Below, piece after piece: positions 1-5,275 of a DNA stretch of 5,275 nucleotides. A program made the position numbers and the translations under genes. Origin of the DNA: CAUZIZ01 sp047514575. Lineage in GTDB: Bacteria; Acidobacteriota; UBA6911; RPQK01; JAJDTT01. The stretch is taken from the NCBI GenBank assembly GCA_047514575.1, contig JAKZYH010000179.1, positions 1 through 5,275 of the forward strand, written 5' to 3'. How positions within the stretch are numbered: position 1 is the first letter of the stretch; every line of letters starts with the position of its first letter. The notes beneath the pieces are model-generated. The model was not told the origin of the DNA and made no database searches. It worked only from the letters and a program-made list of their open reading frames with translations.

Positions 1-404
1 TCTGTAGGCCACTTGGCTCCCTGATCGATCCAGGCTCGGATCACCCTGATCTGCTCTGTCGGCAGTCCCTTCCCGCCTGGAGGCATGACCTGGGCCGGGT
101 TCGTGCCGGCGATGAGGTGGACCAATCGGCTCTCGGCACTGTTCCCAGGCAGGATGACGGGACCCGATTCGCTGCCTCGAAGTGCATCCTCCTGTCGGTC
201 CAGTCGCAACCCCTTCATCTGCTGTTGGGAACCGTGGCACAAGAAGCAGCGGCTCTCGAGCAATGGGGCAACCTCGCGGGCGAAATCCACCTCCCTGTCG
301 GCGGGAGGCGGCAGCTGCGCGGGTTCGTTTTCTCCTGGAACTCCCAGCCCCGGGACGATCAAAGCCAGGATGAAAGATAAAAAGAGAAGAAAAGTGTTCT
401 TCAC
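1..404 (-). CDS. Secreted planctomycete-type cytochrome c (PSC1) domain protein, N-terminal fragment
   Basis: Reading the minus strand from a GTG at 404 gives 134 complete codons running off the left edge, so the C-terminus is missing. Residues 1-26 look like a Sec signal peptide: a Lys near the start, a hydrophobic core rich in Phe, Leu and Ile, then a Pro/Gly/Glu turn. Residues about 38-134 match the planctomycete cytochrome c domain: an FAREVAPLLESRC lead-in, the haem-binding CFLCH motif at 53-57, a GLRLD segment, GNSAESRLVHLI, and VMPPGGKGL, whose Met107 is the likely sixth haem ligand. In the family this module usually precedes PSD1-type DUF1549/DUF1553 domains in a large exported protein, so the missing part is probably of that kind (inference). 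An in-frame TAA lies four codons upstream of the GTG and no ATG precedes the haem motif, so GTG is the only sensible start. No clear Shine-Dalgarno is seen. The 198-bp gap after the upstream gene suggests a separate transcript. Confidence 0.85.
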   Translation of the reverse strand, partial: MKNTFLLFLSFILALIVPGLGVPGENEPAQLPPPADREVDFAREVAPLLESRCFLCHGSQQQMKGLRLDRQEDALRGSESGPVILPGNSAESRLVHLIAGTNPAQVMPPGGKGLPTEQIRVIRAWIDQGAKWPT

Positions 405-602
405 GTGGGCTGCATTTTACTACGTTTCGGGTCTTTGCCAAAGTGGCCGGTGCGATTGATTCAGCCCAATACTTCAAGGCGGCGGTGAAGGTGTGGAAAG
501 GACAAGTCAGACAGCAGTAACCAGGTGACTAGCCACGGCCCGGATCTGCCGAGCAAGGCATAGCGGAAACAGACCGTGCTGGAGTGGTTCCTCATGAGTC
601 TC
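405..602. other. Intergenic gap before the cytochrome gene
   Basis: This 198-bp spacer lies between the stop of the C45-Kelch gene and the start of the cytochrome c gene. I see no convincing coding sequence on either strand, no strong stem-loop followed by a T-run, and no good sigma-70 promoter with proper spacing. A TTGGCA-like box lies upstream of the GTG, but its AT-rich partner is only about 13 bp away, too close for a standard promoter. The promoter of the cytochrome gene most likely lies here but cannot be placed. Confidence 0.4.
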
Positions 603-1952
603 TTACTCTTCGAGAATTGTGCCTATCACGACCTCGTCCGTCACGTTGTGTGGGCTGACCACTTCACCCCCGCAGAGATAGAGTTTGTTACCCACACGGC
701 TCAGCTCCGCGCTGAGGCGGTACACTCCCTTTGAGAAATCAAAGCCTTTGTTCTCCAGGAGCTCCTGGAGACGCTCGGCTGGAGCCTGATAGGGGAGGAT
801 CTGGCTGGGCAGGACTCGATAGGTTTCCCTTAGCGTATCGAACACCAGGACGTCGAAGTTGGGCGAACGTATCTCAGAGATCCGGTCCTTGTACTGGTAG
901 GGATGTTCAACAGGGTAGTCCCTGATGCCGCCGGTGATAATGATGTAGCGGTCCTTGTAGGGCGCCGCATCCCAGCCATATACCGGCCGCGGTACATCGG
1001 GCAGTCTTCTCCACTGTTGCGTCTCCAGATTGAAGACATAGGCGTCTCCACAGCCCCTGATATGGGGACCCAACGGGCCAGAATCGTGCTCCGCATCTTG
1101 TGTATGGCTCCTGTGTAGCAGTTCTTCTGCCCTGGCTTTGCGAGGCCCGGACTGAATCAGCTCCGGAAACTTCTGATTGTGGTGCTGCAGGGCCGGATGC
1201 AGACAGTGATTGGTGTGAGCCAGGAATCCACGACGCTCATCCTGGAGTACGTGCACATCGTCTATTGTCACCTCCAGGTTGGCGGGACCTTGAGGGGTAG
1301 CCAGAAGAATGTTGGCGGGGATGGCTCGCCGAGCTCGGGACACCGCTTGGACCGCCTCTTCGAGGTCACTGGATTCGAGAATAGCCCTCACGGTGAAGTA
1401 GTGGGGAACGCCAAGGGTACGGCTGGGTGCCGGCAGGGTGTTCAGGCAGACACCTATTCCGAGGTCGTTGAACCCAATGTAGCCGATGAGTCCAGCCTGG
1501 GTGACGTTCAGGTGGGACGGCTTTCCCACGGGTCGCCGGATCAGCACCAGGGTGAAGGGGTCTAGATCCGGGTCGTTGTCCCAGTTTTGGGCCACGATTG
1601 AACCCTTTCCGGCCGTGATCTCCGGAGCAAGGGAGAAGGCGGTACAGGCGGAGTCCGAGGCGCCGAACTGATTCCGGATCTGAAGCAGAATCAGATCCAG
1701 CACAGCGACGCCCGACCCTTCGGCCATCCCCCGGATCTCTTCAAGGTGAGCCGGGTTGTAGTTCCTGATGAAGGGGAGCGTTTGTTGGCAGCGATCTATC
1801 GCCTCTGCTTTGGCAACACTGGCGATCCGATTGACCTGCTCCAGAGCCATCTCGACGAAGCCCCGGATCTCCTGACGGGCGGCTTCACCCAGTTGGCGGC
1901 CCATCTCCCGAGGGGTACCTGTTACCTCCAACTCCCGATAGCGTGTTTCCAC
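603..1952 (-). CDS. C45-type Ntn-hydrolase segment fused to C-terminal Kelch propeller segment
   Basis: The 449-aa product has two parts. Residues 1-300 match the C45 / acyl-CoA:6-aminopenicillanic acid acyltransferase family: GTPREMGRQLGE near the N-terminus, the conserved CTAF with likely nucleophile Cys103, QNWD at 122-125, YIGFNDLGIGVCLNT, and HTNH at 246-249. Family members self-cleave before the Cys and hydrolyse or transfer amide-linked acyl groups. From about 302 the sequence becomes Kelch-like: GDAYVFNLETQQW, RRLPDVPRPVYGW, YIIITGG at 336-342, then FDVLVFD and NKLYLCGGE, ending in a typical IGTI tail. Each half is incomplete: the last 50 or so residues of the C45 fold are absent and only two to three Kelch blades remain. 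I chose GTG at 1952 because GGAGG lies 8 bp upstream and the C45 homology begins just after it; a TTG at 2027 would add 25 residues without a ribosome site or homology. No signal peptide is visible. It could be a true fusion or a deletion product. Confidence 0.75.
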   Translation of the reverse strand: METRYRELEVTGTPREMGRQLGEAARQEIRGFVEMALEQVNRIASVAKAEAIDRCQQTLPFIRNYNPAHLEEIRGMAEGSGVAVLDLILLQIRNQFGASDSACTAFSLAPEITAGKGSIVAQNWDNDPDLDPFTLVLIRRPVGKPSHLNVTQAGLIGYIGFNDLGIGVCLNTLPAPSRTLGVPHYFTVRAILESSDLEEAVQAVSRARRAIPANILLATPQGPANLEVTIDDVHVLQDERRGFLAHTNHCLHPALQHHNQKFPELIQSGPRKARAEELLHRSHTQDAEHDSGPLGPHIRGCGDAYVFNLETQQWRRLPDVPRPVYGWDAAPYKDRYIIITGGIRDYPVEHPYQYKDRISEIRSPNFDVLVFDTLRETYRVLPSQILPYQAPAERLQELLENKGFDFSKGVYRLSAELSRVGNKLYLCGGEVVSPHNVTDEVVIGTILEE

Positions 1953-1960
1953 CCTCAGAT

Positions 1961-1965
1961 CCTCC
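1961..1965 (-). promoter_or_regulatory. Ribosome binding site for the C45-Kelch gene
   Basis: The minus strand reads GGAGG here, 8 bp before the GTG at 1952. The in-frame TTG at 2027 and GTG at 1997 have no comparable site, so this sequence decides the start. Confidence 0.6.
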
Positions 1966-2203
1966 GGCCCGATGAGGCTTGAACGAAACGACCCCACCTC
2001 GTTAGTACGCGTCTCCCATGGAGACAAGTCACGTCGGTCGCGGCACTGTTGATCGTCATCGTTGGAGAGGATAGTCGATCGCTTGAGATTTGTTGTTTGT
2101 AATTCGGAGGCTATTGTATCTTGCGATTTTCGAAGTTTCAGCTTAGCGCCGCCTCTGGCTGCAGACCGCCGGATCGTACAGGAAAGAAACTTCAGTCCAG
2201 GGG

Positions 2204-2284
2204 CGTGGGGGTGGCCTCCAGGCCGCCGTGTTCTTTGCGTCGAGCTTTTGGCTCGAAGACGGCGGCCTGGAGGCCACCCCCACG
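2204..2284. repeat. Perfect 26-bp inverted repeat with nested palindromes (REP-like element)
   Basis: The arms at 2204-2229 and 2259-2284 are perfect reverse complements over 26 bp. The 29-bp spacer holds a second hairpin: TCGAGC at 2240-2245 and GCTCGA at 2251-2256 around a 5-nt loop TTTTG. Each arm also contains a small internal inverted repeat, GGCCT-CC-AGGCC. The result is a very stable single hairpin on either strand, or a branched structure. It lies about 120 bp past the dehydratase stop. On the minus strand no T-run follows, so it is not a standard intrinsic terminator for that operon; on the plus strand only TTTT follows. It may protect the mRNA 3' end, block read-through, or be a mobile palindromic (REP/MITE-like) element. 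That it is present in many copies is inference. Confidence 0.85.
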
Positions 2285-2403
2285 GTTTTCAGAAAATTGC
2301 TTGGCTAATTCTCTATCCAACTATAAATCAATGGGTTGCGCCGCTTCTCTGTCGAAAACAGCGAATGAAGTTTCAGGTCAGGGATGCTCTCTAACTCAAA
2401 TAG

Positions 2404-3603
2404 CTACCAGTCGACGATCGAGCCATCTTCGGGGTCGTACCGTGGCAGATATTCGCGCGGCTCGCCGACCTGCGCCATCAACTTTTCCTCGTCGATTGTG
2501 ATGCCGAGACCGGGGTCGGTGGGCAGCGGTCGGTGGCCGTCCTTGACCGGGGGGAGCGGCTTCGCCAAGAGCTCATGCTCGCGGTCGCCGCCCTCCTGAA
2601 TGAGGAAGTTGGGGATGCAGCCGGCGATCTGGAGGCTGGCGGCTAGCGAAACCGGCCCGTTGGGATTGTGCGGTGCCAGCGGCGAGTAGTAGGCTTCGGC
2701 CATGCCGGCGATGAGCCTCAGTTCAGTGATGCCGCCCGCGTAGCAGACATCCGGCTGTAGGATCTGGGCGGCGCGCTTTTCCAGGATCTCGCGGAATCCC
2801 CACTTGGTGAAGATGCGTTCGCCGGTTGCCAGCGGGATGTGTGTCTTAGCGGCGATCTCGGCCATGACGTCGACGTTGAGCGCCTGCACGACCTCTTCAT
2901 AAAACCAGGGATTGTAGGGTTCGAGCGCCTTGACCAGCAGCATGGCGGTTGGTGGCTGAACGGCACCGTGGAAGTCGATTCCGATGTCGACACCGTCTCC
3001 GTATTGCTCGCGGAGCGCCTTGAAGTTCTCGACAACAGCATCGACATGCCTCTGGCCTTCAAGGTATTTGATCGGCGTGCGGCCCAGGGAACGCGGGCCG
3101 ACTTTCATGGCGCTAACGCCTGTTTTCTCGCTGACCTCGCCGTAGACACGCACCCGATCGCGAGTGGGGCCGCCCAGAAGCTTGTAGACGGGGACGCCGT
3201 ATGCCTTCCCCTTTATGTCCCAGAGGGCCTGATCTATGCCGCTCGAGATGGCTGTCTTGATGGGGCCTCCTCGGTAGAAGGCACCGCGGTGGATGGCTTG
3301 CCAGTGATGCACGACGCGGCAGGGGTCCTCGCCGACCAGATAATCTCCAACCTCCAGAGCGCCGGCGGCACAGGCCTTGGCGTCGTCCTTGAGCATCTCT
3401 CCCCAGCCGACGATGCCGGCGTCGGTCGAGATTTTGACGAAGACCCAGGAGTTCGTCAGCACGAAGGTCTCGATCTGGGTCACCTTGATCTGGTCGTTCG
3501 GACCGATGGCGGCTGCGTTGCCGGGTTTGGTGGTGAAGAGGGCGTCGAGACCGTAGAGGGTACCTGCGCCAGCAACGGTTCTGATCCAAGAACGACGATT
3601 CAT
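2404..3603 (-). CDS. Tat-exported mandelate racemase/galactonate dehydratase-like enzyme (enolase superfamily)
   Basis: The 399-aa protein begins with a twin-arginine signal (MNRRSWIRTVAGAGTLYG, with a hydrophobic stretch and an Ala-rich end near residue 32), so it is probably folded and cofactor-loaded before export. The rest follows the enolase superfamily order: capping domain with GWGE, hinge GIDQALWDIKGKAYGVPVYKLLGG, then a barrel with DFH (Asp210, His212), FYEE (Glu236/237), GER (Glu262), QPDVCYAGGITE and PHNPNGP (His312). The Asp/Glu/Glu positions fit Mg2+ binding. The two His positions resemble the acid/base pair of D-galactonate dehydratase, so dehydration of a sugar acid is the best guess; substrate is unknown. 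The segment between VRVYG and AMKVGP is about a dozen residues shorter than usual. ATG at 3603 is chosen over an upstream in-frame GTG at 3663 because the Tat signal starts there, a GGAAGGA lies 10 bp upstream, and it avoids a 40-bp overlap. It sits 20 bp after the sialidase-like gene, hence one operon. Confidence 0.85.
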   Translation of the reverse strand: MNRRSWIRTVAGAGTLYGLDALFTTKPGNAAAIGPNDQIKVTQIETFVLTNSWVFVKISTDAGIVGWGEMLKDDAKACAAGALEVGDYLVGEDPCRVVHHWQAIHRGAFYRGGPIKTAISSGIDQALWDIKGKAYGVPVYKLLGGPTRDRVRVYGEVSEKTGVSAMKVGPRSLGRTPIKYLEGQRHVDAVVENFKALREQYGDGVDIGIDFHGAVQPPTAMLLVKALEPYNPWFYEEVVQALNVDVMAEIAAKTHIPLATGERIFTKWGFREILEKRAAQILQPDVCYAGGITELRLIAGMAEAYYSPLAPHNPNGPVSLAASLQIAGCIPNFLIQEGGDREHELLAKPLPPVKDGHRPLPTDPGLGITIDEEKLMAQVGEPREYLPRYDPEDGSIVDW

Positions 3604-3623
3604 AGTTGCCCAGTCCTTCCGGT

Positions 3624-4700
3624 TTACCGTGGCTTCAGTTCGACCCTCCAGAGCTCGAGGCACTCGCCGGATTGGTAGAGAATGACGTTGGGCTCGACCT
3701 CAAAGATCGTGGGATAGGCCATCCTTCGGGAATAGTCCGCAACCGTGGTGGCGACCCATCCCTTGCCGCTGCCATCCTCATTGATCGCCAGCTGGCAACG
3801 CCTTCTCTGATCCTCATGGCTCCAGTGCCCCTTTTTCCCTTCGCTGCGCTGCACCAGCTGGCCATAGGCTACTGCCAATCGCCCATCCTGGAGCCGTAGC
3901 AAATAGGGATCTACTCCGGGGCCCAGACCCATGTCGGCGGGCGGGCTCCAGGTCTTGCCTCCGTCGTTGCTCCAGCTTGCGACCATCGGGGAGTAGTGGC
4001 CGGTGCGCAACACGGCCAGCATCCGGCCGTCATCCAGGGGCAGCAGTGCCCATTCGTTGAATCCCTCCGTATCATCCACGACGTCGGCACGAGGGGCGGC
4101 GACCGTGGATAGATATCTCCAGGTGTCCCCCTGGTCGTTGGAGCGCACCAGGAACGACCGCATTTTCATCGGGGTCTCCATCTTGCTTCGGGGGTCGGTC
4201 GTCGGGGCCTTGTCCTCCTCAAAGCTGCCGATCATGCAGGCCAGCAGCGTGCCATCCGGCATTTCTCGTAGCCCCCGATGGAAGAAGATGGTCGAGCTTT
4301 GCTGGTCTTTGACCTCGGAGAAGGTGTCAACAGGTACGGATCCTGCCTCCGGAATGATCAGTACCGTTTCCTTCTTTTCCACCGTCTTCATCCCGTCCCG
4401 AGAGCGCCACATTCTCCCAACGCAACGACCCGCCTCGCCACAAGTGACGTTCCAGTAGAAGCCGAGGAACAATCCTTTTCTCCAGAGTAGTGAGGTCAGC
4501 TTCTCGGCGTGCAGATAGGAGCCGAAGGCGGGGTCGGACTCCTCCACCGGCCAAAAGAACTTGCCCCCGTCGTCACTTTTCAGGGACCCGTAGACATAGA
4601 GGGTTCCGTCGGGTGCCTGAACGGCTCTGGGATGTCGGCATCGGGCTGCGGTTACCTTCACATCCAGCTCTGATGTTGCCTGGGCCAGGATTGAGGTCAT
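3624..4700 (-). CDS. BNR/Asp-box sialidase-like protein
   Basis: From ATG at 4700 the product has 358 residues. Two good Asp boxes of the S-x-D-x-G-x-T-W type are visible: SNDQGDTW at 187-194 and SNDGGKTW at 244-251. A degenerate one, SRDGMKTV, lies at 100-107. The spacing, the repeated DG-L/R-M-L strand pattern (PDGTLYVYG, PDGTLLACM, DDGRMLAVL, QDGRLAVAYG) and a terminal YPTIFEVEPNVILYQSG fit the six-bladed propeller of the sialidase/neuraminidase superfamily. The catalytic Arg triad cannot be assigned confidently, so it may act on another glycan or not be an enzyme. The first residues, MTSILAQA, look like the end of a Sec signal peptide; the in-frame codons upstream (4766-4701) encode an RRFHFLAFLAFLA-like stretch that would complete it, but hold no ATG, GTG or TTG. 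The ATG at 4700 has no Shine-Dalgarno. The true start is therefore uncertain. The dehydratase follows after 20 bp. Confidence 0.8.
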   Translation of the reverse strand: MTSILAQATSELDVKVTAARCRHPRAVQAPDGTLYVYGSLKSDDGGKFFWPVEESDPAFGSYLHAEKLTSLLWRKGLFLGFYWNVTCGEAGRCVGRMWRSRDGMKTVEKKETVLIIPEAGSVPVDTFSEVKDQQSSTIFFHRGLREMPDGTLLACMIGSFEEDKAPTTDPRSKMETPMKMRSFLVRSNDQGDTWRYLSTVAAPRADVVDDTEGFNEWALLPLDDGRMLAVLRTGHYSPMVASWSNDGGKTWSPPADMGLGPGVDPYLLRLQDGRLAVAYGQLVQRSEGKKGHWSHEDQRRRCQLAINEDGSGKGWVATTVADYSRRMAYPTIFEVEPNVILYQSGECLELWRVELKPR

Positions 4701-4701
4701 G

Positions 4702-4728
4702 GCGAGGAAAGCGAGGAAAGCGAGGAAA
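4702..4728. repeat. Three tandem 9-bp repeats (GCGAGGAAA)
   Basis: Three perfect copies of GCGAGGAAA sit end to end at 4702-4710, 4711-4719 and 4720-4728. On the minus strand they encode repeated Phe-Leu-Ala, in frame with the sialidase-like gene just before its ATG. The unit is a multiple of three, so copy-number change would alter the hydrophobic core of the signal peptide without shifting the frame. Confidence 0.9.
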
Positions 4729-4785
4729 TGGAATCTTCTGCAAACTAGGACAGAACGCTGTTCTATTCAAGTGCTCCTACTTTTC

Positions 4786-5275
4786 TTACTGGCCGAAGCT
4801 TTTCTTCGAGAGAAAGCCACGCAGGACGTTGTCCGTGATTCGCGAGACGTTGTTCTTGTAATCGTTGTAGGACAAACAACTCGACCAGGATATGGAGCTG
4901 GCCGAGAAGACGGCTCCTCCGTTGGGGTATTCAAAGAAGACCATGTCGGCTTTGACCCGCGGATTAATGGATCCCGACTGTTTGGAATCGGAAACCAGAA
5001 CCTCCTCTACGACGTGCTGGAACATATCAGAGAAGCCCGTGGCGGTCGCCAATACCAGGGCATGTTGAGGAGAGCCTAGAACCGGGTCGAGGCGATCGAT
5101 CTCCAGTCCGGCAGCCCCATACTCCAGGACCAGACAGGGGAAGTCGCCAATGGGTTCATCGGGGCCGATCCCTTCGAAAATGAACTGAGCTCGAGAGTCG
5201 AAACTCCCTGGCCGTCTACTGAAGGGTCTTCCACGATCATCGGCCTGTGCGGTGAAACCCACCCCGACCAGCTTC
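4786..5275 (-). CDS. N,N-dimethylformamidase large-subunit-like protein, C-terminal fragment
   Basis: The frame is open to the right edge and ends with TAA at 4786, giving 162 C-terminal residues; the N-terminus lies outside. A GTG at 5262 is in frame, but the homology-like sequence (KLVGVGFTAQ) continues before it, so this is not the start. I recognise the C-terminal pattern of the N,N-dimethylformamidase beta (large) subunit family: LVGVGFTAQADDRGRPF, FIFEGIG, an IGDF...GAAGLEIDR segment, PHALVLATATGFSD-like text (here QHALVLATATGFSD), QHVVEEVL, then ADMVFFEYPNGGAVFS and NNVSRITDNVLRGF at the end. In characterised enzymes this large subunit hydrolyses dimethylformamide to dimethylamine and formate with an iron centre; most relatives in environmental genomes have unknown amide substrates. 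The catalytic region is not in the window, so activity cannot be judged. It is followed by 85 bp to the ATG of the sialidase-like gene, or less if the signal peptide is translated, and could head the same operon. Confidence 0.7.
   Translation of the reverse strand, partial: KLVGVGFTAQADDRGRPFSRRPGSFDSRAQFIFEGIGPDEPIGDFPCLVLEYGAAGLEIDRLDPVLGSPQHALVLATATGFSDMFQHVVEEVLVSDSKQSGSINPRVKADMVFFEYPNGGAVFSASSISWSSCLSYNDYKNNVSRITDNVLRGFLSKKSFGQ

Larger units (their letters stand above)
1953..2403. other. Non-coding gap holding a large palindrome
   Basis: About 450 bp separate the dehydratase stop from the C45-Kelch start. Open frames on either strand here show no recognisable protein pattern and I regard them as chance. 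Its main content is the inverted repeat at 2204-2284. The stretch at 2285-2403 is more AT-rich than the genes and has no visible feature. The promoter for the C45-Kelch gene should lie between the palindrome and 1966, but I see no -35/-10 pair with acceptable spacing. A 10-bp word (GAAGTTTCAG) occurs at 2132-2141 and again at 2367-2376, on either side of the palindrome. Confidence 0.5.

Noticed and set aside
433..443. Short palindrome CTTTGCCAAAG upstream of the cytochrome gene
   Set aside because: It is an 11-bp symmetrical word with a one-base centre, easily found by chance, and no second operator-like copy is near.
85..459. Plus-strand open frames over the left edge
   Set aside because: They overlap the minus-strand cytochrome c coding sequence, which has a signal peptide and a haem motif; the plus-strand products are Ser/Arg-rich with no pattern.
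1953..2027. N-terminal extension of the C45-Kelch protein from a TTG at 2027
   Set aside because: No Shine-Dalgarno precedes the TTG and the added 25 residues look unlike the family, whereas the GTG at 1952 has GGAGG at good spacing. It is not fully excluded.
2204..2284. Palindrome as a simple intrinsic terminator of the dehydratase operon
   Set aside because: The stem is very long and no T-run follows on the minus strand; the distance from the stop codon is about 120 bp. A repeat element or 3'-end stabiliser fits better.
2062..2501. Plus-strand open frames across the intergenic gap
   Set aside because: They run through the palindrome and into the 3' end of the dehydratase gene, show no domain, and have no ribosome site I would trust.
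3604..3663. Start of the dehydratase at the GTG at 3663
   Set aside because: It would overlap the sialidase-like gene by 40 bp and place 20 non-signal residues before a good Tat signal that begins at the ATG at 3603.
2839..3678. Long plus-strand open frame (279 codons) opposite the dehydratase gene
   Set aside because: The minus-strand protein has clear enolase-superfamily motifs throughout. The plus-strand translation shows no recognisable domain and is explained by G+C-rich codon structure.

Overview
The window is about 57% G+C by eye. It carries five genes or gene fragments, all on the minus strand, so transcription runs from right to left. The likely source is a heterotrophic bacterium of the Acidobacteriota / Planctomycetota / Verrucomicrobiota type (possibly a metagenome-assembled genome). 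The reasons are a planctomycete-type cytochrome c domain at the start of a secreted protein, a Tat-exported enolase-superfamily dehydratase, an Asp-box sialidase-like protein, a Kelch propeller and a protein like the large subunit of N,N-dimethylformamidase. These families are expanded together in such genomes. The phylum is inferred from gene content; there is no marker gene here.

Layout in transcription order (right to left): (1) 5275-4786, the C-terminal end of an N,N-dimethylformamidase large-subunit-like protein, cut by the right edge. (2) 4700-3624, a BNR/Asp-box sialidase-like protein whose signal peptide is encoded upstream of the first usable start codon and is built on three 9-bp tandem repeats. 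(3) 3603-2404, a Tat-exported mandelate racemase/galactonate dehydratase-like enzyme starting 20 bp after gene 2, so surely co-transcribed with it. (4) 2403-1953, a non-coding gap containing a striking 26-bp perfect inverted repeat with nested smaller palindromes. (5) 1952-603, an open reading frame joining an N-terminal C45 (isopenicillin-N acyltransferase-like) Ntn-hydrolase segment to the C-terminal part of a Kelch propeller protein. (6) 404-1, the N-terminus of a secreted cytochrome c (PSC1-type) protein, cut by the left edge.

The gene set looks like an accessory catabolic locus working outside the cytoplasm: amide or glycan hydrolysis, sugar-acid dehydration, and a periplasmic haem protein. 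No substrate can be named from sequence alone. Three genes carry possible lesions: the C45 and Kelch segments both appear incomplete and fused, the sialidase-like gene has lost a canonical start for its signal peptide, and the dehydratase seems to lack one barrel helix. They may be real innovations, decay, or assembly errors. The fusion and the nested palindrome are the most noteworthy items. I found no tRNA, rRNA, CRISPR array, transposase or intact mobile element.
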